A DNA stretch of 64,000 bases, from assembly GCA_016790165.1 (NCBI GenBank), contig JAEUPL010000021.1:62001-126000 (forward strand). Direction: 5' to 3'. Both the position numbers and the translations under genes were made by a program. This DNA is from Burkholderiales bacterium. Lineage in GTDB: Bacteria > Pseudomonadota > Gammaproteobacteria > Burkholderiales > Casimicrobiaceae. Shown here piece after piece: positions 28,644 through 38,214 of this stretch. A model generated the notes under the pieces. That model had not been told where the DNA came from and did no database searches. It saw only the letters and a program-made list of their open reading frames with translations. How positions within the stretch are numbered: the stretch's first letter is position 1; every line of letters starts with the position of its first letter.

Positions 28644-28766
28644 TACAGCTTTTTGCCACCAACGACTGTATGACGGTCGATACAGCCTGAAAAGCGCTCA
28701 TGTCGACTTGAGGTCATTTCGCGCCCATAGTGACCGTACACCGGTCGTTGCAGCAGAAAAGCTGTT
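28644..28766. repeat. 122/123-bp dyad-symmetric interspersed element, copy C
   Basis: Most symmetric copy. Paired arms in order are CAGCTTTT/AAAAGCTG, CAACGAC/GTCGTTG and ACGGTC/GACCGT. Each is separated by exactly 6 unpaired bases on both sides, with GTCGAC (28702-28707) in the middle. GGTC and GTCGA sit at the same offsets as in copies A and B. It lies between prpF and the toxin-antitoxin promoter and could act as a terminator for prpF. Confidence 0.8.
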
Positions 28767-28788
28767 TGCCGCGGTCTGAATATGATTT

Positions 28789-28835
28789 TCATACCGTATA
28801 ATTCATACCTAAGTTTTCCTACTTCCGAGGTATGA
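28789..28835 (+). promoter_or_regulatory. Toxin-antitoxin promoter with TCATACC operator boxes
   Basis: A perfect -10 TATAAT (28797-28802) is bracketed by direct repeats TCATACC at 28789-28795 and 28803-28809, with an inverted GGTATGA at 28829-28835 just before the start codon. GAGG at 28827-28830 is the ribosome-binding site and overlaps the third box. This layout fits autorepression by the AbrB-type antitoxin. No good -35 hexamer was found. Confidence 0.7.
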
Positions 28836-28836
28836 C

Positions 28837-29256
28837 ATGGAAGCCACTCTCGCCGAACGCGGTCAGGTCGTCATCCCGAAAGCCATTCGCGATCAACTGG
28901 GTTTATCCGCGGGTACGTTGCTGACCTTCACGGTCGAGGGCGGCAAACTCATCATCCGCAAGAAGGTCGACGATGCTTTCAGTCGTGCGCGGGGTCTGCT
29001 CAAGCTCGAACCCGGCGAAACGGTGGAGAGCATCATGCGCGATCTGCGCGGTCGCGCGCCCAACGACCCCATCGAGCCGTGGGAAGAATTGCGCGACGAC
29101 ATTGAGCTTCCGGCTGCCGTGCGCGAAGACCACGCACGTCGCCGCGCCGCCTGGCTTGCCGCGCAAGCCGTCGCGCCGAGCGCAGGCGCGCCGGCGCCTG
29201 CCATCACGTCACGCAAGCGCCAACCCAAGGCCGCACGCGGAGGCACGCGCGCATGA
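28837..29256 (+). CDS. AbrB/SpoVT-type antitoxin (VapB/MazE-like)
   Basis: DNA-binding antitoxin of a type II toxin-antitoxin pair. The N-terminal swapped-hairpin AbrB domain is clear: MEATLAERGQVVIPKAIRDQLGL and GTLLTFTVEGGKLIIRKK. The middle (about 55-100) is acidic and would wrap the toxin. The tail is unusually long, rich in Ala and Pro and ends in basic residues (RKRQPKAARGG); 139 aa is long for VapB. The stop overlaps the toxin start by 4 bp. Confidence 0.85.
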   Translation: MEATLAERGQVVIPKAIRDQLGLSAGTLLTFTVEGGKLIIRKKVDDAFSRARGLLKLEPGETVESIMRDLRGRAPNDPIEPWEELRDDIELPAAVREDHARRRAAWLAAQAVAPSAGAPAPAITSRKRQPKAARGGTRA

Positions 29257-29675
29257 TCGCGGTCGACTCCAGCGTGCTGATCGACATGCTCTTTGACGGC
29301 CCCGACGCCGAGCAAAGCACACAGACCTTGAGCGACGCAGCCCAAATTGGGCGCCTCGCGCTCTCCGACGTTGCGATGGCAGAACTCTGCTCGCGCGGCG
29401 ACAGCGAGGCGACCCGCAAGACGCTGGCGAGCCTCGGATTTCTGTTTGTGCCCACCAACGAAACGGCGGCCATTCGCGCCGGCGAAATGTCCAAGCGCTA
29501 TCGAAAAAACGGCGGCACCCGATCACGCATCGTCGCCGACTTTCTCATCGGGGCGCACGCACTCATGCAGTGCGATGGCCTCATCACTTACGACGGTGGT
29601 TTTCACCGCGACTACTTCAAGGGCCTGCGCGTCATCATCCCCGGCGACGCCGACGCGCTGCCTGCTGCTCACTAA
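29253..29675 (+). CDS. PIN-domain ribonuclease toxin (VapC-like)
   Basis: VapC-family PIN nuclease, typically cleaving tRNA or rRNA when freed from its antitoxin. 140 aa with the four acidic metal ligands in the expected places: D5 (IAVDSSVL), E44 (AELCSR), D96 (VADFLIG) and D114 ([11 protein letters not shown]). The ATG overlaps the antitoxin stop (ATGA), giving coupled translation. All catalytic residues are intact. It sits between prpF and acnB, separating the methylcitrate operon from aconitase B. Confidence 0.88.
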   Translation: MIAVDSSVLIDMLFDGPDAEQSTQTLSDAAQIGRLALSDVAMAELCSRGDSEATRKTLASLGFLFVPTNETAAIRAGEMSKRYRKNGGTRSRIVADFLIGAHALMQCDGLITYDGGFHRDYFKGLRVIIPGDADALPAAH

Positions 29676-29713
29676 TCGCATCACATCACACCCAACTTTC
29701 GCAGGAGAACACC

Positions 29714-32311
29714 ATGCTAGAAGCCTACCGAAAACACGTTGCCGAACGCGCCGCCGTCGGCGTGCCGCCGCTGCCGCTGACTGCCAAGCAGGTCGCGGAG
29801 CTGATCGAGCTGATCAAAAACCCACCCGCTGGCGAAGGCGATTTCCTTGTTGATCTCATCAGCAATCGCGTCCCGGCGGGCGTCGATAACGCGGCCAAGG
29901 TCAAAGCCAGTTACCTCGCCGCAGTCGCCCACGGCACGGAGAAGACCGCGCTGCTCTCGCGCGAAAAGGCGACCGAGCTGCTCGGCACCATGCTCGGCGG
30001 TTACAACATCTCTCCGCTGGTCGACCTGCTCGATGACGCGGCGGTCGGCGCCGTGGCGGCCAACGGCCTGAAGAAAACGCTGCTGATGTTCGACCAATTC
30101 CATGACGTCAAGGAAAAGGCCGACAAGGGCAATGCCAACGCCAAAGCCGTGCTGCAGAGCTGGGCTGACGCCGAGTGGTTCACGAGCCGCCCGGAAGTAC
30201 CCAAATCGATCAAGATCACCGTGCTCAAAGTCACCGGCGAGACCAACACCGACGACCTCTCGCCCGCGCCCGATGCATGGAGCCGCCCGGACATCCCGCT
30301 GCACGCGATGGCGATGCTCAAGAACAAGCGCGACGGCATCACACCCGAAGAAGACGGCAAGCGCGGCCCGGTGAAATTCATTCAGAACCTGCGCGCCAAG
30401 GGCAATCTTGTCGCCTACGTCGGCGACGTGGTCGGCACCGGTTCGTCGCGCAAATCCGCCACCAACAGCGTGCTGTGGTTCACCGGCGAAGACATTCCGT
30501 TCATCCCGAACAAGCGCTTCGGTGGCGTCTGCCTCGGCGGCAAGATCGCGCCGATCTTCTACAACACGATGGAAGACGCGGGCGCACTGCCGGTTGAAAT
30601 CGATGTCACGCAGATGAACATGGGTGACACCGTGGAGCTCGCCATCGACCACACCACGGGCAAAGTCACCGCAAGCAAAGACGGCAAAGTGATTGCCAGC
30701 AGCGAACTCAAGAGCCTCGTGCTGCTCGACGAAGTGCGCGCCGGTGGCCGCATTCCGCTGATCGTCGGTCGTGGCCTCACGGGCAAGGCGCGTGAAGCGC
30801 TCGGCCTGCCCGCCTCCACGCTGTTCCGCTTGCCGCAAGCCCCCGCGGACTCGGGCAAAGGTTTCTCGCTGGCGCAGAAGATGGTGGGCCGCGCCTGCGG
30901 TTTGCCCGAAGGCAAGGGCGTACGTCCTGGCACCTACTGCGAACCGAAAATGACCTCGGTCGGCTCGCAGGACACCACCGGCCCGATGACGCGCGACGAG
31001 CTGAAAGACCTCGCCTGCCTGGGTTTCTCCTCAGACCTCGTCATGCAGTCGTTCTGCCACACGGCCGCGTATCCGAAACCCGTGGACGTGAAGATGCACC
31101 ACGAGCTGCCGGAGTTCATCTCCACGCGCGGCGGCGTTGCACTGCGTCCGGGCGACGGCATCATCCACTCGTGGCTGAACCGCATGCTGCTGCCGGACAC
31201 GGTGGGCACCGGCGGCGACAGCCACACGCGTTTCCCGATTGGTATTTCGTTCCCTGCCGGCTCCGGTCTCGTCGCGTTCGCGGCAGCCACCGGCGTGATG
31301 CCGCTCGACATGCCGGAATCGGTGCTCGTGCGTTTCAAGGGCAAGATGCAGCCCGGCGTCACGCTGCGTGACCTCGTGCACGCGATTCCACTCTACGCGA
31401 TCAAAGCCGGTCACCTGACCGTGGCCAAGCAAGGCAAGAAGAACATCTTCTCGGGCCGCATTCTCGAAATCGAAGGTCTGCCCGACCTGAAAGTTGAGCA
31501 AGCGTTCGAGCTCGCTGACGCCTCCGCCGAACGCTCGGCTGCGGGCTGCACGGTGGCGCTGAACAAAGAGCCGATCATCGAGTACCTGAAATCGAACATC
31601 GTGCTGCTCAAGGCGATGATCGCCGACGGCTACAAAGACCCGCGCACCCTGGCGCGCCGCGTGAAGTCGATGGAGGACTGGCTTGCCAACCCGCAGTTGC
31701 TCAAGGGCGACGCCGATGCCGAGTACGCCGCCGTGATCGAGATCAACCTCGACGACATCTCGGAGCCGATCGTATGCTGCCCGAACGATCCGGACGACGC
31801 GAAGACGCTGTCCGACGTCGCCGGCGCCAAGATTGACGAAGTGTTCATCGGTTCCTGCATGACCAACATCGGTCACTTCCGCGCCGCCGCGAAACTGCTC
31901 GAAGGCAAGCGCGACATTCCGGCCAAGCTCTGGCTCGCACCGCCGACCAAGATGGACGCGCAAACGCTCACCGAAGAAGGACACTACAACACCTTCGGCA
32001 CCGCCGGTGCGCGCATGGAAATGCCGGGCTGTTCGTTGTGCATGGGCAACCAGGCGCAGATCAAGGAAGGCGCCACCGCGATGTCCACCAGCACGCGCAA
32101 CTTCCCGAACCGCCTCGGCAAGAACACCAACGTCTACCTCGGCAGCGCCGAGCTGGCGGCGGTGTGCGCCAAGCTCGGCCGCATCCCGACCAAGGCAGAG
32201 TACCTCGCCGATTCCGCCGCCATCAACCAGGACGGCAGCAAAATCTATCGCTACATGAACTTCAACGAAATGCCAGAGTTTGTTGAGCGGGCGGAAACGG
32301 TGTCAGCCTAA
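29714..32311 (+). CDS. acnB: Aconitate hydratase B
   Basis: Bifunctional aconitase / 2-methylisocitrate dehydratase of the TCA and methylcitrate cycles. 865 aa from ATG 29714 ([16 protein letters not shown]), with GGAG upstream. It has the AcnB domain order: HEAT-like N-terminal domain, swivel domain ([35 protein letters not shown]), then the Fe-S domains with [19 protein letters not shown] and cluster Cys in FIGSCMTN and [12 protein letters not shown]. With AcnD and PrpF upstream it can convert cis-2-methylaconitate to 2-methylisocitrate. Confidence 0.98.
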   Translation: MLEAYRKHVAERAAVGVPPLPLTAKQVAELIELIKNPPAGEGDFLVDLISNRVPAGVDNAAKVKASYLAAVAHGTEKTALLSREKATELLGTMLGGYNISPLVDLLDDAAVGAVAANGLKKTLLMFDQFHDVKEKADKGNANAKAVLQSWADAEWFTSRPEVPKSIKITVLKVTGETNTDDLSPAPDAWSRPDIPLHAMAMLKNKRDGITPEEDGKRGPVKFIQNLRAKGNLVAYVGDVVGTGSSRKSATNSVLWFTGEDIPFIPNKRFGGVCLGGKIAPIFYNTMEDAGALPVEIDVTQMNMGDTVELAIDHTTGKVTASKDGKVIASSELKSLVLLDEVRAGGRIPLIVGRGLTGKAREALGLPASTLFRLPQAPADSGKGFSLAQKMVGRACGLPEGKGVRPGTYCEPKMTSVGSQDTTGPMTRDELKDLACLGFSSDLVMQSFCHTAAYPKPVDVKMHHELPEFISTRGGVALRPGDGIIHSWLNRMLLPDTVGTGGDSHTRFPIGISFPAGSGLVAFAAATGVMPLDMPESVLVRFKGKMQPGVTLRDLVHAIPLYAIKAGHLTVAKQGKKNIFSGRILEIEGLPDLKVEQAFELADASAERSAAGCTVALNKEPIIEYLKSNIVLLKAMIADGYKDPRTLARRVKSMEDWLANPQLLKGDADAEYAAVIEINLDDISEPIVCCPNDPDDAKTLSDVAGAKIDEVFIGSCMTNIGHFRAAAKLLEGKRDIPAKLWLAPPTKMDAQTLTEEGHYNTFGTAGARMEMPGCSLCMGNQAQIKEGATAMSTSTRNFPNRLGKNTNVYLGSAELAAVCAKLGRIPTKAEYLADSAAINQDGSKIYRYMNFNEMPEFVERAETVSA

Positions 32312-32384
32312 CGGCGGCGACCATCGCGACAAGGAAATCGTGTTCGTGGCAGGCCCAGCAGGCCGCGAACGCTAATCTGCGTCA

Positions 32385-32412
32385 ATACGGCTCCTGCGGG
32401 AGCCGTATTTCA
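32385..32412 (+). terminator. Terminator-like hairpin after acnB
   Basis: ATACGGCTCC and GGAGCCGTAT form a perfect 10-bp stem with a TGCG loop, 73 bp after the acnB stop. It is followed by TTTC and further T-rich sequence. Likely intrinsic terminator of the mdh-acnB side. Confidence 0.75.
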
Positions 32413-32498
32413 TGGTGTTTCTTGATTTTTCCCCAGACAATTTCGACGTGCACGCGTCGCCGAACGCGCTAAAGACGCACAGCAGGCGTTGTCAAACT

Positions 32499-34370
32499 AT
32501 GGCTCCATTGCTTCACCTCGCGACCGGCATTCTCGCAGCGCATCTATTTCGCAGAGCCGCGCAGGCTGTCGCGATCTTCTTTGGCGCAGCCCTCACACTG
32601 ACAACGTCTTCAGCGGTTGCTGCTGGCGCAGGAATTCTCGACGCGACGTGGGGCGGGAGTGGCAAGGGTGTGTCTTACCCAACGCTATCCATTGGTTCGG
32701 TTTCCGGTGCAGCCATCGCAGTACAGCCGGATGGCAAAGTCGTCCTGGTCGGGCGCTGCGGCCGCTTTGGCCCGACAGACTTCTGCGTTGCTCGCCTCAC
32801 GGCTGATGGGATCCTGGATCGCGGATTTGGGAGCAGCGGAGTGGTCGTTCATACCATTCTGGGGCGCGAAGATACGCCCACCGGAGTGGCGATCCTGCCT
32901 GATGGCAAGCTGCTCGTCGTTGGCACCTGCTACAGCTCCCGAGACCGGGACTTCTGCGCCGTGCGCTATCTACCCGACGGCAGCATTGACACGTCCTTCG
33001 GCATCGGCGGCACCGTGATCACCAACCTCGGCATCGGCAATGATCTGGCGTCGGGCTTCGCGCTCTTGCCGGACGGTCGCTTCGTGATCGCAGGGAGCTG
33101 CCAGATCATTGGCGCCTACGATCTCTGTGCGGCCCGCTACCTGCCCGATGGGAGGCTCGATGAAACGTTCGGCAGCATCGGAATCGTCACGATTTCAGGC
33201 CTTGGCGCCTATTCGGGCGCGCGGCTGATCCGGCAGCGAGACGGCAAGCTGGTGGCACTCGGCAAATGTCCACGCAGCAGCGGCTGGGATTTTTGCATCC
33301 ATCGCCTGCTTGACAACGGGGGGGTGGACACGGCGTTCGGCACGCAGGGCCGCGCCACCGTTCCACTCGGTGCGGGATATCACACACCATTCGACATCGT
33401 GGAACAACCCGACGGAAAACTTCTTTCCGCTGGATCGTCGCGGCAAGATGCCTACGCGGACGAACGTCCGTGCGTGATTCGCTTGCTGGCCGATGGATCC
33501 GTGGACTCAACGTTTGCCGTGCAGGGTAAGTTCTGTATGACCCCCAGCGGCCTGCTTGGCCCAGTCGTGGCGATCACCTTGCAAGACGACGGCAGCGTCC
33601 TGGCGACGCTGCGAGTGCCAGACAATTTCAAAGCCATTCGGCTCACGCCATCGGGTCTGCGCGACTGGAACTTTGGCGTTTCCGGTGTCGCTCAGGCGTT
33701 CCCTGACCCGACGCAGAGCCTTTTGGCGGGGCTAAACCCTAGCGGTATACCTCGCGTCGCCAATGGCGCCGCGTTGCAATCGGACGGAAAACTTCTGATC
33801 GTCGGCACGTGCCCCGACCGTGGTGCGTGTGTCGCGCGCTTCAACGCCGACCTCCTCGAAACGCGGCCAATGGTGGAGTACCGCTACGCACCGCTCGACT
33901 ACTACTTCATCACGTCGCGCGACTACGAGATATCCGCGCTCGACGCCCGCAGTGACTGGGCGCGCACGGGATTCAGTTTCCCCGTCTATGGTGCGTCGCC
34001 TCCGGGCGGTGCGGGGCTGTACCGATTTTTCTTCCGCGGCATTGCGAAATTACAATCGCGCGGCTCGCACTTCTATACTGTGCTCGAGAGTGAGCGCTCG
34101 GCGCTGCTGGCGATGAACCCGACGGCGGGCACTGCGCCAGGTTTGCCCTACCTTGAAGGCGTCGACTCCTACGTGTTCCCGCCGGTGAAAGCGGGCATCG
34201 GTGGCCGCTGTGCCGATGGTCAAACGCCCGTATACCGCCTGTTCCGGGGCACTGCCCGTTTCCCGGACGATCCGAATCACCGCTTTACGACCAGCAAGTC
34301 GGAGTACGACGCATTCGTCGCGTTGGGCTGGGACGGTGAAGGCGTGAACTTCTGCGTGCCGGTACCGTAG
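32499..34370 (+). CDS. Secreted delta-60 repeat beta-propeller protein with C-terminal DUF5648-like domain
   Basis: Start taken at ATG 32499, which places a signal peptide at the N-terminus (hydrophobic to about residue 45, ending SSAVAAG). About residues 45-460 hold seven to eight repeats of 50-60 aa. Each repeat has the delta-60 signature of a QPDGK(V/L)VxxG strand, a CxVxRLxxDGxxDxxFGxxG turn and nearby cysteines. Example ends: AVQPDGKVVLVGRCG and LPDGSIDTSFGIGG. The last ~160 aa (YRYAPLDYYFITSRDYEISALD..., HFYTVLESER, NHRFTTSKSEYDAFVALGW) match the Tyr/Phe-rich repeats of DUF5648/lipase-associated proteins. Probably a cell-surface or secreted protein; function unknown. Confidence 0.8.
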   Translation: MAPLLHLATGILAAHLFRRAAQAVAIFFGAALTLTTSSAVAAGAGILDATWGGSGKGVSYPTLSIGSVSGAAIAVQPDGKVVLVGRCGRFGPTDFCVARLTADGILDRGFGSSGVVVHTILGREDTPTGVAILPDGKLLVVGTCYSSRDRDFCAVRYLPDGSIDTSFGIGGTVITNLGIGNDLASGFALLPDGRFVIAGSCQIIGAYDLCAARYLPDGRLDETFGSIGIVTISGLGAYSGARLIRQRDGKLVALGKCPRSSGWDFCIHRLLDNGGVDTAFGTQGRATVPLGAGYHTPFDIVEQPDGKLLSAGSSRQDAYADERPCVIRLLADGSVDSTFAVQGKFCMTPSGLLGPVVAITLQDDGSVLATLRVPDNFKAIRLTPSGLRDWNFGVSGVAQAFPDPTQSLLAGLNPSGIPRVANGAALQSDGKLLIVGTCPDRGACVARFNADLLETRPMVEYRYAPLDYYFITSRDYEISALDARSDWARTGFSFPVYGASPPGGAGLYRFFFRGIAKLQSRGSHFYTVLESERSALLAMNPTAGTAPGLPYLEGVDSYVFPPVKAGIGGRCADGQTPVYRLFRGTARFPDDPNHRFTTSKSEYDAFVALGWDGEGVNFCVPVP

Positions 34371-34389
34371 TTCGTGGCGCGCCGGCGGC

Positions 34390-35490
34390 TCAGCGCCCCG
34401 CCGCTCGCGCGGTTCGCGCGGCGAGGAAATCGAGGAGTTCGCGCTCGGCCACAGCGCGGTCAAGATACGCCTCGCCCAGCTTTTTGAGCAACACGAGCGT
34501 CACCGTGCCACCTTCGTTTTTCTTGTCGCGCTGCATGTGCGCGAGCAGGTTCACGGCACGGCACTCGGGCAAGGCGACGGGCAAATGCACAGCGACAAAC
34601 AGACGCTTCACGCGCGCCACGTCGTCTGCGGAGAGGTGCCCCAGTTGCTGCGACAACTCCGCCGCGAGCACGCAACCCACGGCCACGGCCTCGCCGTGCA
34701 TCCACGCGCCGTAGCCCATCTCGGTTTCGACAGCATGACCGAAGGTGTGGCCGAGGTTCAGTAGCGCGCGAATGCCGAGCGTCTCGCGTTCGTCGCACTT
34801 CACTACATCGGCCTTGATGCGGCAGGAATGAGCGATCACGCGCGCAAGCGTGTCAGCGTCGCGGGCGTTGAGTTTATCGATGTCGCGCTCAAGCTCCGCC
34901 AGATGCGGCGCATCGAAGATCAGTGCATGCTTGATGATTTCGGCGAGACCGGATGCGTATTCGCGCGCTGGCAGCGTCTTAAGCGTTGTCGTATCGGAAA
35001 GCACCGCTTCGGGCTGATAGAACGCACCAATCATGTTCTTGCCGAGTGGGTGGTTGATCGCCGTTTTTCCGCCCACCGACGAGTCCACCTGCGCGAGCAG
35101 TGTCGTCGGCAGTTGAACGAACGGAATACCCCGCAGATAGGTCGCCGCGGCAAAGCCAGCGACATCACCGATGACACCGCCCCCGACGGCGAGAATCGTC
35201 GTCTTGCGGTCGCACTTGGCAGCGAGCATCGCGCTGTAAATGCGATCCAGGGAATCGGCCGTCTTGTAGGCCTCGCCATCGGGAAGCACAATCTCGATCG
35301 CCGCTTTGCCCATTGCAGACGCCATCTCGCGCAGCCGGGGCAGGAACATCGGACCGAGCGTCTCGTTAGTCACAATGGCTAAGGTGCCGCCGCGCACAAA
35401 CGGTCGCAGTGCGTCCGCGTTACCCAGTAAATTCGGGCCGATGTGGATAGGATACGGGCGATCAGCGAGATTAACGTTGACAGTTTGCAT
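34390..35490 (-). CDS. aroB: 3-dehydroquinate synthase
   Basis: Second step of the shikimate pathway (DAHP to 3-dehydroquinate), NAD- and metal-dependent. 366 aa from ATG 35490 (MQTVNVNLADRPYPIHIG). The NAD site GGGVIGDVAGFAAATYLRG and LPTTLLAQVDSSVGGKTAINHPLGKN are diagnostic; metal ligands E and two His lie in the blocks ending NLGHTFGHAVE and MHGEAVAVG. It stands alone here (aroK is not in the window) although aroKB pairs are common. Convergent with the secreted repeat protein. Confidence 0.97.
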   Translation of the reverse strand: MQTVNVNLADRPYPIHIGPNLLGNADALRPFVRGGTLAIVTNETLGPMFLPRLREMASAMGKAAIEIVLPDGEAYKTADSLDRIYSAMLAAKCDRKTTILAVGGGVIGDVAGFAAATYLRGIPFVQLPTTLLAQVDSSVGGKTAINHPLGKNMIGAFYQPEAVLSDTTTLKTLPAREYASGLAEIIKHALIFDAPHLAELERDIDKLNARDADTLARVIAHSCRIKADVVKCDERETLGIRALLNLGHTFGHAVETEMGYGAWMHGEAVAVGCVLAAELSQQLGHLSADDVARVKRLFVAVHLPVALPECRAVNLLAHMQRDKKNEGGTVTLVLLKKLGEAYLDRAVAERELLDFLAARTARAAGR

Positions 35491-35803
35491 ACGAGGAAGG
35501 CGTGTTGCGGGCAGAAACCAACCGCGCAACCCGATTTTAGAGAGGTGCGCAGCAGCGCCCCGTTCGCCCTGAACGCAATTCAGGCCTCAAACGATGGTGG
35601 ATGCGGGGTTGGGAGCGTTCGTCCCTGGCTCAGGCTGAACGGCGCAGCGCTGAACGAGAGCTTCCCCAGCACGTCAACTCGCGAATCGAATTCGTACCCG
35701 CCGCTGTTGATGCGGCGGGGAGCGCAGTCCAAGGAAACGCTGAATCAAACTTTCGCAGGCACGGGCGCCGTCTGGCCGCCCCACGCGTGCAATCGACGTT
35801 GAA
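35491..35803. other. Gene-free interval between the Bug gene and aroB
   Basis: 313 bp with no convincing gene. One strong hairpin is present: CCCGCCGC/GCGGCGGG around TGTTGAT (35697-35719), about 85-107 nt downstream of the Bug gene stop on the minus strand. It lacks a T-run. The aroB promoter must lie in the 35491-35690 part, but no clear hexamers were seen. Confidence 0.5.
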
Positions 35804-36787
35804 TTAGTCCGCCTTGATGTTGCGCTTCTTCACGATAGCACCCCAGCGCGCGCTCTCCGATGCCAGTTGGGCACCAAAGTCAGCCGCCGAACCCGGCGAC
35901 GCCGTGAGGCCATCGCTTTCGAGGTTGGCCTCCATCGATTTGGCCCCCATCGTCTCGTTGACCGCCTTGTTCAGTTTCGCCACGATGTCGGGCGACATGC
36001 CCTTCGGGCCGATCAGTCCGTGCCAGTTGGTGACCTGATAGTCCTTGTAGCCGAGTTCCATTGCTGTAGGCACGTCCGGCAGCGCGGCCAGTCGTTTCGG
36101 CGTACTCACCGCCAGCGCGCGCAGCTTGCCACCCTTGACGTGCGGAATCGTCGAGGCGACGGTGCCAAACACGATCTGCGTGTTGCCGGCGATCGTGTCG
36201 GTCAGCGCGGGCGACGTGCCTTTGTAAGGGACATGCACCACGTCAATACCTGCCACGTCCATGAAGTACTCGCTGGCGATGTGGGTGATACTGCCGCTAC
36301 CGGCTGAGGCGTAGCTCAGTTTTCCTGGCTGCTTCTTGGCGAGATCGACGAGTTCCTTAAGCGAGTTGGCGGTGACTTTCGGATTCACCGCAATGATGAA
36401 CGGCCCCCGTGCGAGCTGGGCGATCGGCGTGATGTCCTTGAGCGAATCGAACGGCACCTTGTAGACGTACGGATTTACGGTGTAACTCGCTGCCGTCAGC
36501 ATCAACGTATAGCCGTCCGGCGGAGATTTCACTGCGATCTCGGCGCCCAGATTTCCGCCCGCACCTGGCTTGTTCTCGACAATAAACGGCTGCCCGAGTT
36601 TTTCGCTGAGCTGCTTGGCGAGCAGCCGCCCCATGAAATCCGAACCTCCGCCTGGCGCGAACGGAACGATGATCTTGACTGGCTTATTGGGGTAACTGGC
36701 GGGGTCCTGCGCCTGCGCCGTTACGGCACACGCGCCGACAACACCTGTCACGAAAGCACGCAGAAATAGCTGTGTAGCACGAATCAT
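35804..36787 (-). CDS. Bug-family (tripartite tricarboxylate transporter receptor) binding protein
   Basis: Periplasmic solute-binding protein of the TctC/Bug family, greatly expanded in Burkholderiales. The signal peptide MIRATQLFLRAFVTGVVGAC...AQA is cleaved near residue 26; the mature part starts DPASYPNKPVKIIVPFAPGGGSD, the classical Bug N-terminus. Ligand-loop motif: YASAGSGSITHIASEYF, VPYKGTSPALTD. 327 aa. No tctA/tctB genes are nearby, so it may be an orphan receptor. It lies 135 bp downstream of pcaF on the same strand, suggesting an aromatic-acid or dicarboxylate ligand, which is inference. Confidence 0.92.
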   Translation of the reverse strand: MIRATQLFLRAFVTGVVGACAVTAQAQDPASYPNKPVKIIVPFAPGGGSDFMGRLLAKQLSEKLGQPFIVENKPGAGGNLGAEIAVKSPPDGYTLMLTAASYTVNPYVYKVPFDSLKDITPIAQLARGPFIIAVNPKVTANSLKELVDLAKKQPGKLSYASAGSGSITHIASEYFMDVAGIDVVHVPYKGTSPALTDTIAGNTQIVFGTVASTIPHVKGGKLRALAVSTPKRLAALPDVPTAMELGYKDYQVTNWHGLIGPKGMSPDIVAKLNKAVNETMGAKSMEANLESDGLTASPGSAADFGAQLASESARWGAIVKKRNIKAD

Positions 36788-36922
36788 GAAATGTCCTTTG
36801 TGTTAAACGTACTCGGTCGATGGCGCAGTCGACTCCCGCAAAACGCGCAGTCGGCTGGCATAGTGTCGCGCCGCGCGGGGTCAGATTGCTGTCGGATCAA
36901 TTTCGGCATGCCGTGAAACGCC

Positions 36923-38125
36923 TCAAACACGCTCAAGGATGACCGCAATCCCCTGACCGACGCCAATACACATGGTACATAGCGCGTAACGACCGCCTGT
37001 CCGATGCAGCTGATTCACCGCGGTCGTGGCAAGGCGAGCGCCCGACGCACCCAGCGGATGCCCCAATGCAATTGCACCGCCGTTCGGATTGACCCGCGCG
37101 TCGTCGTCAGCCATACCGAGCTCACGTAACACCGCGAGCCCCTGCGCCGCGAACGCTTCGTTAAGCTCAATCACATCAATCTGGTTGAGGCTGAGCCCGG
37201 TCTGCGCCAGCACTCTCTTCGTTGCCGGCGCGGGACCGATACCCATGATGCGTGGCGGTACGCCGGCCGTCGCCATGCCCACGATGCGCGCACGTGGCGT
37301 GAGGTGGTGGGTTTTGAGCGCCGTCTCCGACGCCACCAGTATCGCGCAGGCGCCGTCGTTCACGCCACTGGCGTTGCCCGCGGTCACCGTGCCGTCGGGC
37401 CGCACCACGCCCTTTAGCTTTGCCAGCGCCTCCAGTGAGGTATCACGAGGATGCTCGTCCTTCGCGACGATGATGGGATCGCCTTTTTTTTGCGGCAGGG
37501 CCACCGGTGTGATCTCGCCGTCGAAGAACCCGGCCTTCTGGGCCGCGACGGCTTTTTGTTGGGAAGCCAGCGCCATGCGATCCTGCGCATCGCGCTCGAT
37601 CTTGAACTCAACGGCGACATTCTCCGCAGTCTCTGGCATCGAATCGACGCCGTATTGCTCCTTCATCAATCGGTTGACGAAGCGCCAGCCAATCGTCGTG
37701 TCGTAGACCGCGTTGGATCGCGAGAACGCCGACTCTGCCTTGGGCATGACAAAAGGCGCACGGCTCATGCTCTCAACGCCGCCGGCAATCATCAACTGCG
37801 TTTCGCCCGACTTGATCGCCCGCGCTGCGGAGCCCAGCGCGTCAAGCCCCGAGCCGCACAAGCGATTGATGGTAGCCCCGGGAATCGTCTGTGGCAGGCC
37901 AGCCAGCAGCAGCGCCATACGAGCCACGTTGCGGTTATCTTCGCCAGCCTGATTGGCGCAGCCATACAGCACATCGTCAATCGCAGACCAGTCCAGTTGC
38001 GAGTGGCGCGCTTTGAGCGCCCGCAACGGGACGGCACCCAGGTCGTCCGTGCGTACCGCCGAGAGTGAGCCGCCATAACGGCCAATAGGGGTACGCAGCG
38101 CGTCGACGATGTAGGCTTCGGACAT
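36923..38125 (-). CDS. pcaF: 3-oxoadipyl-CoA thiolase
   Basis: Thiolase that splits 3-oxoadipyl-CoA into succinyl-CoA and acetyl-CoA, last step of the beta-ketoadipate pathway. 400 aa from ATG 38125 (MSEAYIVDALRTPIGRYGGSL, typical for PcaF). Active-site Cys in NRLCGSGLDALG, His in GHPLGASGAR and the second Cys in CTMCIGVGQG. Substrate assignment rests on the upstream pcaI/pcaJ genes; sequence alone would also allow a general acetyl-CoA acetyltransferase. Confidence 0.93.
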   Translation of the reverse strand: MSEAYIVDALRTPIGRYGGSLSAVRTDDLGAVPLRALKARHSQLDWSAIDDVLYGCANQAGEDNRNVARMALLLAGLPQTIPGATINRLCGSGLDALGSAARAIKSGETQLMIAGGVESMSRAPFVMPKAESAFSRSNAVYDTTIGWRFVNRLMKEQYGVDSMPETAENVAVEFKIERDAQDRMALASQQKAVAAQKAGFFDGEITPVALPQKKGDPIIVAKDEHPRDTSLEALAKLKGVVRPDGTVTAGNASGVNDGACAILVASETALKTHHLTPRARIVGMATAGVPPRIMGIGPAPATKRVLAQTGLSLNQIDVIELNEAFAAQGLAVLRELGMADDDARVNPNGGAIALGHPLGASGARLATTAVNQLHRTGGRYALCTMCIGVGQGIAVILERV

Positions 38126-38214
38126 GAGTAGCTTTCTGTTGGCTGGTGCCATGATCTCGATTGGCTCGATCCGTGGCAGGTTGGCGGGACAAGGCCCGAT
38201 ACACGCCGAAAATT

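Noticed and set aside
35601-35807. Short plus-strand frame in the Bug-aroB gap
   Set aside because: No ribosome-binding site or family and composition typical of GC-rich noise.
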